From the NCBI GenBank assembly GCA_905182995.1, contig CAJJDP010000089.1, positions 186,001-250,000 of the forward strand: a stretch of DNA of 64,000 nucleotides, in the 5' to 3' direction. Below, piece by piece: positions 36,919 to 48,312 of the stretch. How positions within the stretch are numbered: position 1 is the first letter of the stretch; each line of letters starts with the position of its first letter. The DNA is from Paramecium octaurelia. Its lineage: Eukaryota > Ciliophora > Oligohymenophorea > Peniculida > Parameciidae. The notes below the pieces were generated by a model. It saw only the letters and a list, made by a program, of their open reading frames with translations, searched no databases and was not told the origin of the DNA. A program made the translations under genes and the position numbers.

Positions 36919-38112
36919 ATGAGATCTCAATAAAGCAAGGATAATGGGGATTCCATACCTGCATTTTTGTTGAAAACTTATGAAATAATAGATGTATTGA
37001 GTAATTTAAAAGAATTAGAACCCTTAAAATAAAGACATAATTAGTTGGAATGAAGAGGGAAGTGCCTTCATTGTTAAGAAAGTTAATGAGTTCTCAGATA
37101 TCATATTGCCTAAATCATTTAAACATAATAACTTTGCTTCATTTGTTCGATAATTGAATATGTATGATTTTCACAAGACCAGACATGATAATAACGAGAA
37201 TGAATTCAAGCATAAATTGTTTTAAAGGAGTAAAAAGTAAGTTATATGAATATTTTAGACATTTGCTAAGCTAGATCAAGCGAAAGACCAATGATGTAAA
37301 GGAATAGAATTCTTTGAGTTTAATAAAAAACGAATAAATAAGGAGTGAATAAAGTGAGACACCTGAAGTATGTAAATTAGACATTGTTGTTAGATTTTGA
37401 AGTAGATGGGAAAATTGTAAAACAAGTAATTGGAATTAGAAAAATTGATCAAAATCTTTATTAAGTAAAATGAAAAGGTGATGAAGGAAAATAAATACTT
37501 GTGGAGTGAATTGACAAAAAGCAAGTATGATAAATATTAATATAGAGGCATAAGAATGAAAATTCAGAAGAATAAATTATGAAATGGGTTTTATAATCAT
37601 TACAAGGAACCAAATAAAACAATAAACTTAAGAGCAGTTTTTAAGCAAATAATTTGTTGATGTTGAAATAAACCTGCGAAAACGATGAGGAAATGTAAGT
37701 TGAAGCATAAAATCAAAAACATTTTGAAACTGAAAAATTGCAATTTGATTAACTGCCATCTCAAATTATGAGTCAGAATTTAGAATAATAGATCGAAAAA
37801 CTATCAAAAACTTAAATTATTTAAGTACTTTTAAGTGCTATTACAAACAATTAAAAATAAGAGAAGAAAAATGCTACAAAATTTGACGATGATCTTAGTT
37901 TTGATGAAGAATATCCAGTTATAAAGAAAATGGATTTGAAACAAGAGAATTAAGATAAAAAATTAGAAAATCAACTTATAGTTTATAATGAACCATATTT
38001 TTTTCATAAATTGGAAGATAATTATGTCAATTCAGAATCGCCCAATCCAAGTCGTAAGAATTCTTACTATGATCAAGATCCGATTCCATAATTTTTAGAT
38101 AGTGAATTATGA
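36919..38112 (+). CDS. Heat-shock transcription factor 1 of window
   Basis: HSF of 365 residues. DNA-binding domain at about residues 14-105: [27 protein letters not shown], then [20 protein letters not shown], the recognition helix and wing. After it come LSQIKRK and a hydrophobic-heptad trimerisation region (about residues 140-200), then a Gln/Asp-rich C-terminal part likely to activate transcription. Introns: 36994-37018, 37237-37258, 37368-37393, 37525-37547 (the last ending GAG); spliced length 366 codons. The first ATG lies 95 nt from the selenoprotein T start on the other strand. It should trimerise under heat stress and bind nTTCnnGAAn, as found before HSP70. Confidence 0.95.
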
Positions 38113-38159
38113 TATTTCATCAAAATTAAATTTCTTATTTTATTATTAAATTTGATAGA

Positions 38160-39686
38160 ATGTCCACAAATACCAAAACCTAAACTCGATAAAAGCAAAA
38201 TAATTGTGAAATATGCATGAAAAGTTTTTCATTGTAAATTAAATGTTTATTTCAGAATGCAATATTAGCATTAATGCAAGAGTTGTTTGCGAGCTATTTG
38301 TTACGATTGTGGAAGAAAAGGATTAGTATTTACTTATATTAATTTGAGGTCATCAATTTTGATCTCAAAAAAGAACATAAAGTTTGTCCAGTTTGCAAAA
38401 ATGAGTAGGAATATTTAGAAAAGCTGATAAACGAAAAGAAATTACAATACAATAAAAATTCTCTTAATACTAAAGAATGGCTTCAATATAATTGTATTGA
38501 TAAGTATAAGATATGATGATTTAGAGCTAAAGAGTTAATAATTAACGATTATTATTATTAAAAACTAGAAGAAAGCAAAAAAAATTTAACACAACAAGAC
38601 TATGAGAATCTTAAATTAATCAAACTCTACGTAATTCAAGTATAAGATTATTCATTAAATCAAGATGCGCTCTTAATTTAAATATTCCATGATAGAATTC
38701 GACTATTATTTGACTAAATATTTGATCAAAGATTTGATTAAAGATAAGACTTAAGAATAGATTAAAGAGTTATTGGATAGTATTATAACCAATTATGTCT
38801 CTTCAGTATTGCAATGCTTCATATATGATAACCCCTCTATTAAATGTACTTATGTAGATTAATTTTATTAATAAACTTTAGAATTTGGTTTAGTTAACCT
38901 AGTTTTTATTGTATTTCCATTCCCAACCCTTAGTTCTCTTTTTTATCAATTTATTAAGAAAAGAAGGTTGCTTAAAAAGATTATTAGAAAATGCTTAACA
39001 ACTCTAAGATTCAGAAATTGATGCTTTGCAAGAAATTGGGAAAAAAAATCATTAAATTGAGCAAACAGATTTATTCTTTTTCAGAAAATATTTAGAAAAA
39101 TATGCTAACAGCATGTTATAAAGTTTATTTATCGATTTTCTCAATGTATTAACATTTATATTGCCAGGTTCCATGCATAATTTATATTTTTGATCGCATT
39201 TTTAAATATAAGGATTATTCTTAATTAGAAGATATTACTGCTTTGTTGGGTTATTTAAGTTTAAAAGATATCAAGTTGAAAGGATAGGATGATGAATTTA
39301 TAACCAATTAGATACGAAATAATACAACAAGATAAGATCTCAAAAAATATCTAAATAAAGATGATAATGTTGAATAAATTTAAAAAAGAAATACATACAC
39401 GAAATATGAAGAAATATTTTAAAGCAGTAGATAATCAATTGAACCTTAGAATGAAATATAATAGATTTTGTAATTAATAGAGAGTTATGTTTTAAAATAA
39501 CAACCCTTGAGTAATCGCCAATAAGAATTGATAAAATCACTAAATCCAGGATAATTGCAAATTATTTAGAATCTCATTGAATTACAAGGATAAAAAGCTC
39601 AAATTGAGTCTTAGAATTTACCTCGTTTAAACTCTATCAATTAAAATATGCTAGAAAAATAAGTAGTAAATCAAGAATCCATTTGA
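38160..39686 (+). CDS. FYVE/RING-like zinc-finger protein
   Basis: Predicted 461 residues. The N-terminus has a treble-clef-like zinc finger: CEICMKSF, then HQCKSCLRAICYDCGRKG and CPVCK, about 65 residues, FYVE-like but without the R(R/K)HHCR motif that binds PI3P. The rest is an all-helical region (KELIINDYYYQKLEES ... FIDFLNVPCIIYIFDRI) ending in a Gln-rich tail, with no recognised fold. Six introns of 21-28 nt (38234-38255, 38326-38348, 38504-38524, 38640-38664, 38854-38881, 39146-39167) are needed and give exactly 462 codons. It sits between the two HSF genes; that does not imply function. Membrane-traffic or ubiquitin roles are both conceivable. Confidence 0.8.
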
Positions 39687-39785
39687 TTGATTTTTACACA
39701 TTTAAATTCAACAAATTATCAACATTTATAGAAATATTGAAATCCATAAAATAAAAAAAATTAATTCTTTTGATGATATTACATA

Positions 39786-39950
39786 ATGTTTTCCTCGATG
39801 CATGATAAATAATATCTTAAAATTATTTATATTAGTGAACAAGAACTAAAAGAACAACACTGTAATACTTGTTTAGATTATTACCCAGGGATTTGGTGTA
39901 TGATTGCATCTCACCATCTCTAGATTGTAAAATTCTATAATTTTATTTGA
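39786..39950 (+). other. Possible small gene or remnant
   Basis: A 54-codon frame from ATG 39786 to TGA 39948-39950, with HCNTCLDYYPGIWC in the middle. If GTA...CAG is spliced the frame runs further without a stop into AT-rich sequence. The Cys/Trp/Gly content is not typical of chance AT-rich DNA. No family recognised. The rest of 39687-40530 shows nothing else I can support. Confidence 0.25.
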
Positions 39951-40530
39951 TCAGATGTAGCTCTATGTATCATCAAAGTCATTAAGATTAGGGCGGCAAT
40001 ATGTTACTTTCAATAAAACATAAAATATATCAAAAAAAATACGTTTAATTTAGAGTATTTTTGAAGTTTTTTCTTTTTTTAAAAATCTTATTTATATTAG
40101 AAAACTATTTCAATCCAATTATTTTTATAGCATCAAAATCATAAATTAATATAAATTAGATAAAATTTCAAATCATTTCCAGTTAAAAATAAAAATAACT
40201 AATTATACAATAAAGAAGATTTATCAAAATTACAAAATTTAATTACAACAATCTTAACTTCTTTAGTTATTTCTAATTTAATATTTTGTTTATTTCTCAA
40301 AAAATTTAACTCTAATATCTTCGAAAATATTAAAAAAAAGCATAGATTTTATAAATTATGTATTTATCTATTATTGATTTTCCTTAATAACTTTTTATTA
40401 GATTATGAGATACTTGAGTGATTTGACTAGAAGAACCACTCAATTTTTCCAATTTTTCTTGAAGAATTTATCAACCTTATGTATTAATTGTCAAATTCAA
40501 AGGGCTTTAGGCCAAAAATAGATTATAAGG

Positions 40531-41037
40531 TCATACTTTTTGTGATCTCTTTAGAATATTACTAGGATAAGATTTGAAAGTATTCTTATAGTATAAATTA
40601 TCTAAGATCTGAAAATAAGCATGTGATTATGTTGATCGTTTAGTAATTTCTACACCATCATAATCCTTAAATAACCTTTTGACTTCTTAAATTTACTAAT
40701 TTATTTTTATTCACAAAATATTTAATAGTTGTCAAGGATCCTCTTAAATTCTTAGTTCTGCAAAGAAGAGAGCTGCAGATGTGTAGAATATGGACGTAAT
40801 TAATCCTTGATGTTTTTAATAATAAAGGTTATTAAATAAATTATATAATTTTTCAATATCGCCTATTGATGAAATTTTAGAAAACTCAGCCAAAACGAAA
40901 AATTCATAAGTTGCCTACCTATGATAAGAGAATGATCTGAACAATTTATATTTGAAAATAAACCTAACTAAACAGGTGTGTAGAATAAGATTGCGATCAT
41001 AACATATTAATTAGGATTACGCGAAGGAGTTGATGGA
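40531..41037 (-). pseudogene. Helical-repeat-like gene remnant with in-frame TGAs
   Basis: Minus-strand frame with good coding character (LILHTCLVRFIFKYKLF, ATYEFFVLAEFSKI, GLITSIFYTSAALFFAELRI) that looks like stacked helices. It is interrupted by TGA at 40732-40734 and again at 40711-40713, then continues in the same frame (NQQIQEVKRLFKDYDG, FQILDNLYYKN) to TGA 40531-40533. No plausible intron removes both stops. The frame is closed upstream by TGA 41038-41040 with no ATG start. Most likely a decaying gene. The open region may extend left to about 40150 if a 32-nt intron is assumed. The family cannot be named with confidence. Confidence 0.45.
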
Positions 41038-41226
41038 TCAAGAGAAGTGAAGTTTGAATATAATATTTGAAAATGAGTCATTCAAAATTATTAAAAAGGA
41101 GAAGGAAATCAAGAAGGATTTGTGTGGTTATTATTTTTTAAGGGGGGAAAAATTATAATTAATATAAATAATTTATCTCCAAAGATTTATTAATTAATAT
41201 ACATTTCGAAATTCCTCAAATATTCC

Positions 41227-41920
41227 ATGGATTAAAACAAATCAAAATATACTATTCCGTCTTTCATTATTAAATTGCATGCCATATTAGAAGACTTAGT
41301 AATGAGTAATATATATAGCAAAAGAATAATTCGTTAATAATCACATGGACACCACAAGGAGATGCATTTATTGTTTTAAATCCAGAAATATTGGAACAAT
41401 AAATACTTCCTTAACATTTTAAACATAATCATTTTACTTCCTTCTTGCGACAGTTGAACATGTATGATTTTTAGAAGATTCGAAACCAGAACAATTAACA
41501 AGTGTTTTGGCATTAAAATTTCTTAAAAGGACAAGAGTATTATTTAATTTAAATATTAGACATCTCTTAGTTTTGTTGAAAAGAAGTTAAAACAAATTGT
41601 AATAAAAGCAGAGGTTTAATCATCAATGCTATTAAACATTTTTGATAGAGGAAATCACTTCAATAAAATAAAACTTAAAATAAGATGAATAATAATTCAC
41701 ACATATTATTAATTAGCACGAGATTATACTATAACAGCATAAATAAATTTATTTGGATTTACAATAACAGAGAGAGTAAATGGAAATTAAATACGAGAAA
41801 TTGAATGGACAGGTTTAGGCAATCATAAGTTGGTATAAAGTAGATTCGACTAGTTAATATTTTGAAAGCTGTTCTTAAGAGGAAGAACCGTCAGAATATT
41901 TTTGTTCCTAAAATCTCTGA
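41227..41920 (+). CDS. Heat-shock transcription factor 2 of window
   Basis: HSF of 216 residues, shorter than the gene at 36919. DNA-binding domain from about residue 8 to 95: IPSFIIKLHAILED, LIITWTPQGDAFIV, FKHNHFTSFLRQLNMYDFQK. Here the recognition helix carries Leu for Val (FLRQL versus FVRQL) and His-Phe for Asn-Phe. A Gln-rich coiled segment follows (about 125-185), then an acidic short tail SCSQEEEPSEYF. Introns 41299-41318 (20 nt) and 41537-41559 (23 nt) give 217 codons. The two HSFs flank the zinc-finger gene 38160-39686. The lack of a long C-terminal region suggests no strong activation domain, possibly a regulator of the other HSF. Confidence 0.93.
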
Positions 41921-42232
41921 ATATATTTATCATCACATTATATATATAATTAAATTTAAATTGTAAAAATGACTAACAGTTTTATTAAAACATTGTATTT
42001 CTTATTTGCAATTTATTACATATTCTAATCGACTATAAACACATTGAAAATACAATCTATTTGTTAATCCAATAATTATATTCAAATTAATATAAATTTA
42101 AGGTTAAATTCATCACAGAATTAAATTAATTTATTGTTTATTATTGATGCTAAAATGTAATAAATTATAACTATAAGCTACCTCTCTAAATATTTAGATT
42201 AACTCTTAATTATTGGGAAGAAAAATAAAATA
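41921..42232. other. Intergenic with a weak signal-peptide ORF
   Basis: From ATG 41969 a frame of 104 codons begins like a secreted protein (MTNSFIKTLYFLFAIYYIF) and ends at TGA 42278-42280, overlapping the 3' end of the DZIP1-like gene on the other strand. The overlap and AT-biased composition make it doubtful. Otherwise empty. Confidence 0.3.
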
Positions 42233-43991
42233 TCATTTTTAGGATAAATTCCTAATGTGCTTCTCAGTATTTCTTCTTGATCTAATATTTAAAAATTGCG
42301 TAGCCCTTCTCGAATCGACTTCCTCTGGAGTACGAGATTCTTCATTAAATGAGTATAATTATAATTTCTCTTCAACATCTGCCTATTATTCCTTTAATTG
42401 TTTAGTTAATTCATCATATTTCTTCTTTAAAGCTTTAACATCATTCTACTCAATTCCTTTGATATCTTATTAGATGTTTTTCTCCAAAATTTTTCTATAA
42501 TATTATTTTTATAGGTCTGTGCACGTTGGTCTTAAGCCTCTACTTCGATTTAACAACCTAAATAGAATCAACAATAAATAAGTACAATTCAAATAGCATG
42601 TTTTACTAGGTTTCAATTGCATTACGAAAGATTTCCAGGTTTTATGCACCATAATCGATATTATCATCATTATCATAATTATATGCATTATTGTTTTCAC
42701 CCTATTAATCCCCCTCAGATTCTGAACTATTCTTCTGAACTGGCTTAGAGAATTTCGACTATTATTACTATATCTCTGGCGGTGGTTTAATTAAGCCCTA
42801 GCTTGCTTATATTGATTCAGACAACTATTAAGATTGGTCAATCTGAGGTGATTCTTAGTCTGAACCTTGTTTATTTTGTTTTTTGAATTGCAGCAAATTG
42901 GATTTTTGGTTTTCAGAATCTCCAATTAGCTCATCTTATTCTATGTTAGCAAGACTGGCGATATTCATTGTGGTTTAGCCTCTGTGGAAACCTGGTTATG
43001 ATTGAAAGATGGCAGAATGAGGGATTTATGAATTATTGAGTGGAATTTCCTATGATCTCTGTACAAATGTATTAGTCTTCATTTTATTTTGTGATCTTGC
43101 TCTCATGAATTGAAATCTTGATTTTTCAAACTCTTATTAAATTTATTCTTCCAAAGATGTAACTTTATCTTTCACTTATTATTCCCTAATTTATTCTTCT
43201 TTTTCTGCATTGAGTTAGATCAATTTTAATTTATTTTAAATTGCTTCTTCCAAACTTTTAATTTTATTGATGTATGTTTAATCAATGTTTTTAATTTTTT
43301 AAGTGACTTACATTGTATTTTACAGAAAGTCAGTGGTTTCTCTTGAGAGTTACTCTTTGGTGAATTAAAGAAGTTGATAGTTTAGGGCTAAGTAGTTTTG
43401 TTGATTTTATTAGATAATTTTATTACTTAATTGCTATGTTAATAATTGATTCTGCATGGCTTGATTGATGATGTTGACTTCTTTTTTGTTAAATTCCCTT
43501 TTGTGATATTATTACATGTGCAAATCAAATTAGGAGTCGGTTGTGACTACTTTGTCACAATACAAACATTAGATTAATTGGGTGTTTACCACCTTCTACA
43601 TGAATTTATCTTTTTGACTCAATTCCAATGCCAGTTTTTTTTGAGCTGCCTTGACATTCACCTTGCTCTGTATAAGTCTCTTCTCTATTATTTGGATCTA
43701 GGAATAGTGCATATGAGTACTTCTTCAGAAATGTCTATGGTTGACTTTGCTATGTACTTGTCATACTCTGTCAATTCTTCAGTGGAGTGCTCATAATATT
43801 ATAAGGCTAATTAGTGTAAATGTAATAATTTTGCTAAATATACTGGATGTATAGTTTGGAAGTCTTCTAATCGGATTTCAAACTAAAATTGCTATTGCAC
43901 TTACTTTGTAGATGATGTTGAGATACTATTGCAATTATTCGAAATCTGTGCATCCTGAGTAGTTCTGTATTTCTCTCCAAAAATTAGACAT
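42233..43991 (-). CDS. DZIP1: DZIP1/Iguana-like ciliary zinc-finger protein
   Basis: Predicted 561 residues. The N-terminal part FWREIQNYSGC ... VYLAKLLHLHQLALQYYEHS matches the conserved N-region of DZIP1/DZIP1L. A helix follows, then a single C2H2 finger CLYCDKVVTTDSQFDLHMQQYH (about residues 134-155) and a long coiled coil. The second half is Gln/Ser-rich and ends in another coiled coil. DZIP1 proteins act at the basal body and transition zone in cilium formation. Introns at 43883-43904, 43698-43720 and 42558-42585 give 562 codons. Its start codon is 45 nt from that of the MADS-box gene on the other strand. The match is to domain order and finger position, not a full alignment. Confidence 0.8.
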
Positions 43992-44036
43992 TTATAAAAG
44001 TTTAATTTAAATAATTAAATATTTATTATATAGATA

Positions 44037-45190
44037 ATGGGAAGAAATAAAATTGACATTCAATATCTAAAAGATGATCGTATTAGGAATGTAAATTTAT
44101 TAATTTATTTACTTATTCTACTATTTTTAGAACCTCTATATAATTTATATAACTAATTAATATTATTTTAGATCACATTCAATAAAAGGAAAAATGGTTT
44201 GTTGAAGAAGGCTTGTGAGTTGGCAGTATTGTGTAATATCAAAATGCTTTTGTGTTTTACAGATCTAAATGGAACAGTCTATCAATTTACATCGACGGAC
44301 AACATTGAGACGGAATTGATTTCGTCATTTCATAAAAAGGTGTTCACCAAATAGGATGTACATTAAATTATTATATCCATTCAGTATCCAGGATTTCAAA
44401 AGAAAAAAGACGCAGACTCTATGTCTGAAGCTGAGAGCGAATAGAGTGTTGAATAAAAAAGAACGAGGACTTCAAATAAATAATAATAAGAAATATAATA
44501 ATAATAAATCAATCACTAATAAACAATTTCTGCCCATTAATAAATGAGACTCAGGAATAAAATGTTAGAGAATGTAGAAAAAATATAATAATAATAATAA
44601 TAATAATAATTTTAACAAGATTCAAGAAAAATAGTTAAAATAGAGAACAAACCAGAAGATTAAGATATCTAGAAATCTAAAATGAGAGTTAAAAATAAAA
44701 TGAATAATAATGATGAAATATAAGTCAATGACATTATTGATCATCAATAGGCTAGAAACTTTGATGATCTCTATTAATGTGGCAATCCCTATGACGAACA
44801 ATCCAATTCCTAATAAGATCATCAAGATTATAAGTAGTAATTGTCGATGTTTACCAATTCTCACCCAATTAAAATGATGAAAATGGATAGTTTACTCAAT
44901 GGCATCAATAACAGCAAACCAAATAATAATTTTCTAAGTGAGCAATACAATAAGTATCTCAACAAGGAGAGAGTATGTTTTCATTACTAATATAGATGGA
45001 TTCCTCAAACAATAGTAAAGTATTGCAACCAAGTGTGTAATTTATTGTTCCACCCTAAGTATATTTTAATATTCCCCCCTCTCCTATCAGTCATGCCATG
45101 AACAAAGTCTATGTAGGAGTAGATGAGCCTATGGAGTATAATTTAGGGTAATCATCATTTACCGAAGGTTTCAAAAAATATACTAAATGA
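44037..45190 (+). CDS. MADS-box transcription factor
   Basis: Protein of 349 residues. The MADS domain fills residues 1-60: MGRNKIDIQYLKDDRIRN, then ITFNKRKNGLLKKACELAVLC, then LCFTDLNGTVYQFTSTD; the basic Arg/Lys residues that touch DNA are present. It is nearer the MEF2 type than SRF by the start MGR and length. The rest is disordered and Gln/Asn-rich, with eight consecutive UAA glutamines (44589-44612). Near the C-terminus are PPQVYFNIPPSP and EPMEYNLG. Introns 44091-44171 (81 nt, unusually long, inside the MADS box) and 44973-44995 (23 nt); spliced length 350 codons. Shares a 45-bp divergent promoter with the DZIP1-like gene. Confidence 0.93.
44091..44171 (+). other. Unusually long intron (81 nt) in the MADS-box gene
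   Basis: It starts GTAAAT and ends TTTTAG and splits the MADS box between N and I. Its removal gives an unbroken, conserved domain. All other introns I placed here are about 20-34 nt. An internal TTTTTAG at 44124-44130 would end a 40-nt intron but leaves no sensible exon after it. It could contain an unexcised internal eliminated sequence. Confidence 0.85.
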
Positions 45191-45336
45191 TAAATTAATA
45201 AATTAAATGAAAAATTAAATTAATTTTATAATCTTTCTTTATAACATAACTCCATCCTTACTAAATTATTTTATTTGGCTCTGCATCTTTAAATTAATAA
45301 ATATATAATACATAGATTTATTAATTATATTTCAAT

Positions 45337-46833
45337 TCAAAGTTACTCTTAGTTTTCTTAGTTTTCTTCATTTATTTTTTATTTTTCATTCTAACTAAAC
45401 TCCTCTTAATCAAACAGATTAAAATCTCCATCTGTAAATTGGAGATTTACATGATCTTCTATCTCCTGATATACTATAACCGAGGATTTAGATACTTAAA
45501 CTTAATTTTCACGAGGAGATTTGAAATTGTTATCATAATTCAAATTTAATTTAATCCCCTAGGATTTTAATTTTTTCAAGACTTCTCGTGCAATCAACCC
45601 TTGAACAGCAAACTATAATCTCGATGTCTAATATATGCTATTGTGCACAGTTAGTTTATTCTTAGCAATTGTCTTAGCATTCTCATAGAATTTTTAAAAT
45701 TAATCTAGATCTACTTTTTTCCCTTCAAATCTCACTTCTGATATAGGACCAAAATTTAATAGTCGCCTGAATTCAAGTTTAGAGAATTAGGGATAGTAAA
45801 TCTCAATGACTTGTTTAATAAGTTCTTGTTCCATTAAAAATTCATTGATAGAAGAGATTATAATACTGAAGAGCATAAGACTTGAAAATATAGAGCCTAC
45901 GTCAGCCAGAACTTGGGAAACCTTAATATACTAAACAACCTTTTTTTAGGTTACAGAGGACATAGAAAGCTCTGTGATAAACAATGCAGGAAAGTTGCTC
46001 TTAAAACTTTACCCTAAGCTTTAAGTCTGGACTAATTGATCACTAAAAATCCATTTAGAGTCGTAAGCAGGGAGAAGAGGACCTTCATCGATTTCTAAGA
46101 GTTGAGCCTGCATAATCAATCTTTGATAAAAAGTTGTTGATCTGTCAATAGCAAATATCAACTCTGTAGACATGTTGTTTATAATTCTCTGAAATGAATT
46201 GTATTACTCAGTCTGAACAGTTGTCTTAATCAAGAGATTATATTAGCTAATGGTATAATCATAATGGAGTACTCAAAAAAGGAATCAATTAGGGCATCAT
46301 CAGCGCAATTCTTCTGGACCTTTGGATCACACACTTGCAAAACAATCAAAATTCGATGGGGATATTCTCCTCCAATACCATTTTAAAGGCTTATATTTTT
46401 AGGAGTGTATTTTTGAGTTTCAAAGTCGACCTCCCCATTATTGTATACGTCATCTTAAGTAAAAAATGCTAGGCTCAATTACTATATTACCTTATGTCTG
46501 CATTACATCAGATCCTTAGAAAATCATCATTGGGACAAGAATTTGGGCAGTCCTGTTGAAAGGGTTAATCTCAGTTCCAAGAACTTCGAAGGTTAAAAAA
46601 TCTCCCTTATTATTCATGGTTAAATTTTAAGTATATTCATAAGCAATCGATTAGATGGGGTTAACTTCATTCTTTCCAAACTAATAGATTTTGTAACAAA
46701 AGTATATGAAACTTACTAAATATATCATTATCGAAATAATTCCACCCAGCACTGTCTGATAGTTCTTTTATTCTTGTTTTATTTTGGGTTTATAGACTGC
46801 TCCAAATTTATCAAAAGATGCAAGAAAATCCAT
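45337..46833 (-). CDS. Two-TM ciliate membrane protein family
   Basis: Predicted 481 residues. N-terminus FGAVYKPKIKQEQKNYQTVLGG, TM1 at about residues 30-50 (IISIMIYLVSFIYFCYKIY), then a long lumenal/extracellular part with GDFLTFEVLGTEINPFNRTAQI and VCDPKVQKNC, TM2 at about 330-350 (VGSIFSSLMLFSIIISSI), and a cytosolic tail. The topology and the phrase around the first TM recur in large families of Paramecium and Tetrahymena membrane proteins of unknown function. Introns 46482-46506 (25 nt) and 46247-46272 (26 nt); 482 codons. Divergent from the trichocyst gene across 219 nt. The function is not known; no channel or transporter signature was seen. Confidence 0.7.
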
Positions 46834-47052
46834 AGTAAAAAATTAAATTATAATAATTTTCCTTCATTAATTTGATATATAAACTCTAAATTTGTCTTAA
46901 ACTATTATAAATAGAAAATTTAATTAGAATACTGAAATATTAGCAAAATATTAGTTTGATCATGTTCATTTGACTAATTAAATATTGATATCAAATATAT
47001 CATGAAAACTGTATATTAAAACGGATTATATTTATATATATTAAATTACCAA

Positions 47053-48290
47053 ATGTAAAAATTCATAGCTTTTACATTGACTATATATTTAGTCTGCTCT
47101 GTGGATCCAAGTATGGTGTAATTGAGCACTGAGAAAATCGATGAGCTTTCTTAAAGTAATTTGGGGAGATTTATTATTGAAATGGCTCAGACTCATGCAG
47201 AAATGAGAGGACCTTTAGGTATGAATGAGTAATTAACATCAAAGATGATTTAGTGACTGCAATTGGCGATTTAGAAAATGAACTGACTGCTGAATTGCAA
47301 TAATTAGAGGATGATTTTACTAGATCAACGAATTAGCATCAAATAACTCAAGAAAACTTAGATATTAACATAGGTCAAACAGAAATCAACATCTTTAATG
47401 AGAAAGACTTTATCGATGCTATTTTGTTACCAAGCATAGATTAAACTAATTAAAAGATAGATAGATTGAATGGGTTCATTAATGACAACAGAGACTCATT
47501 GGCTAGAGAAACCTTAAATAGATAAAATTAACATTAGGCTTATCTAGACAGAGGTAACACAACTAAAAAATTGTAGTGAGTGAACATTAAGGTGCCATTA
47601 GTGCAGTGGATGAAGCTTTGTAATTGATCAATTCCCTAATCAACGGAAACATTGCATTCACTGAAAAAGCAACAATCCATTAGGCTGTCAAAAGAGTCAA
47701 TAACAAGATCGCAAAAACCAGCACTATTCACCCAGTTGTTGAAGCCTTATTGTAATTGACTCAGAACTTCTCAGATCAAGGACAAGCCTAGAAAATTAGA
47801 GACTTGCTATAAGACACTAGAAACCAATTGGTTGCTAGTCTGAATTAGGTACTATATAAGATGATGTCTAAATTAGGAAAATGCTGATGAAAAATAGATT
47901 GAAGAGACTTGGGCAGAGAGATAAAAAACATTAAACACCGAGTATTAGGAATTCAAGAGATCTCTTCTTGAGGCTACTTACGTTTTGGCTACCTATTAAA
48001 GTAAATACATACACAAATTTATATTTCAGATAAGTTGAAATCAACTCAAGAAGCCTTAGCCTAAAATGAACTTGATTTACAAAATTACAATGAATCTCTA
48101 TGTAAATAACAGCCTATATCAATTAGAATAGGACAAGGATGCTTAGGCCCAAGAAACCCAAATTTATAATGAATTGAAGGCTCAATATTAAATTCAACTC
48201 TAAACTACTAGGAATGCTAAAGATTTTGTGAACTCTGCTGAATTTAGCACAGTAATTAGAAACAAATTAAATTAAGGGGGATTGGCATGA
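47053..48290 (+). CDS. Trichocyst matrix protein
   Basis: Secretory crystalline-core protein of 368 residues. Signal peptide MQKFIAFTLTIYLVCSVDP. Then two related helical halves: first with RGPL-DDLVTAIGDLENELTAEL..., second with GAISAVDEALQLINSL and TSTIHPVVEALLQLTQNFS. Both show the heptad coiled-coil pattern and the residues around the processing sites known for trichocyst matrix proteins (TMPs). TMP precursors are cleaved and packed into the dense-core granule that is extruded as the trichocyst. Introns: 47219-47244, 47554-47576, 47848-47875, 48001-48029, 48102-48126 (sum 131 nt); 369 codons. TMPs form a large multigene family; I cannot assign it to a numbered subfamily. Confidence 0.9.
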
Positions 48291-48312
48291 TTGATGAGAA
48301 TTAAATATTAAT

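Noticed and set aside
39340..39540. 66-codon minus ORF
   Set aside because: Antisense shadow of the zinc-finger gene.
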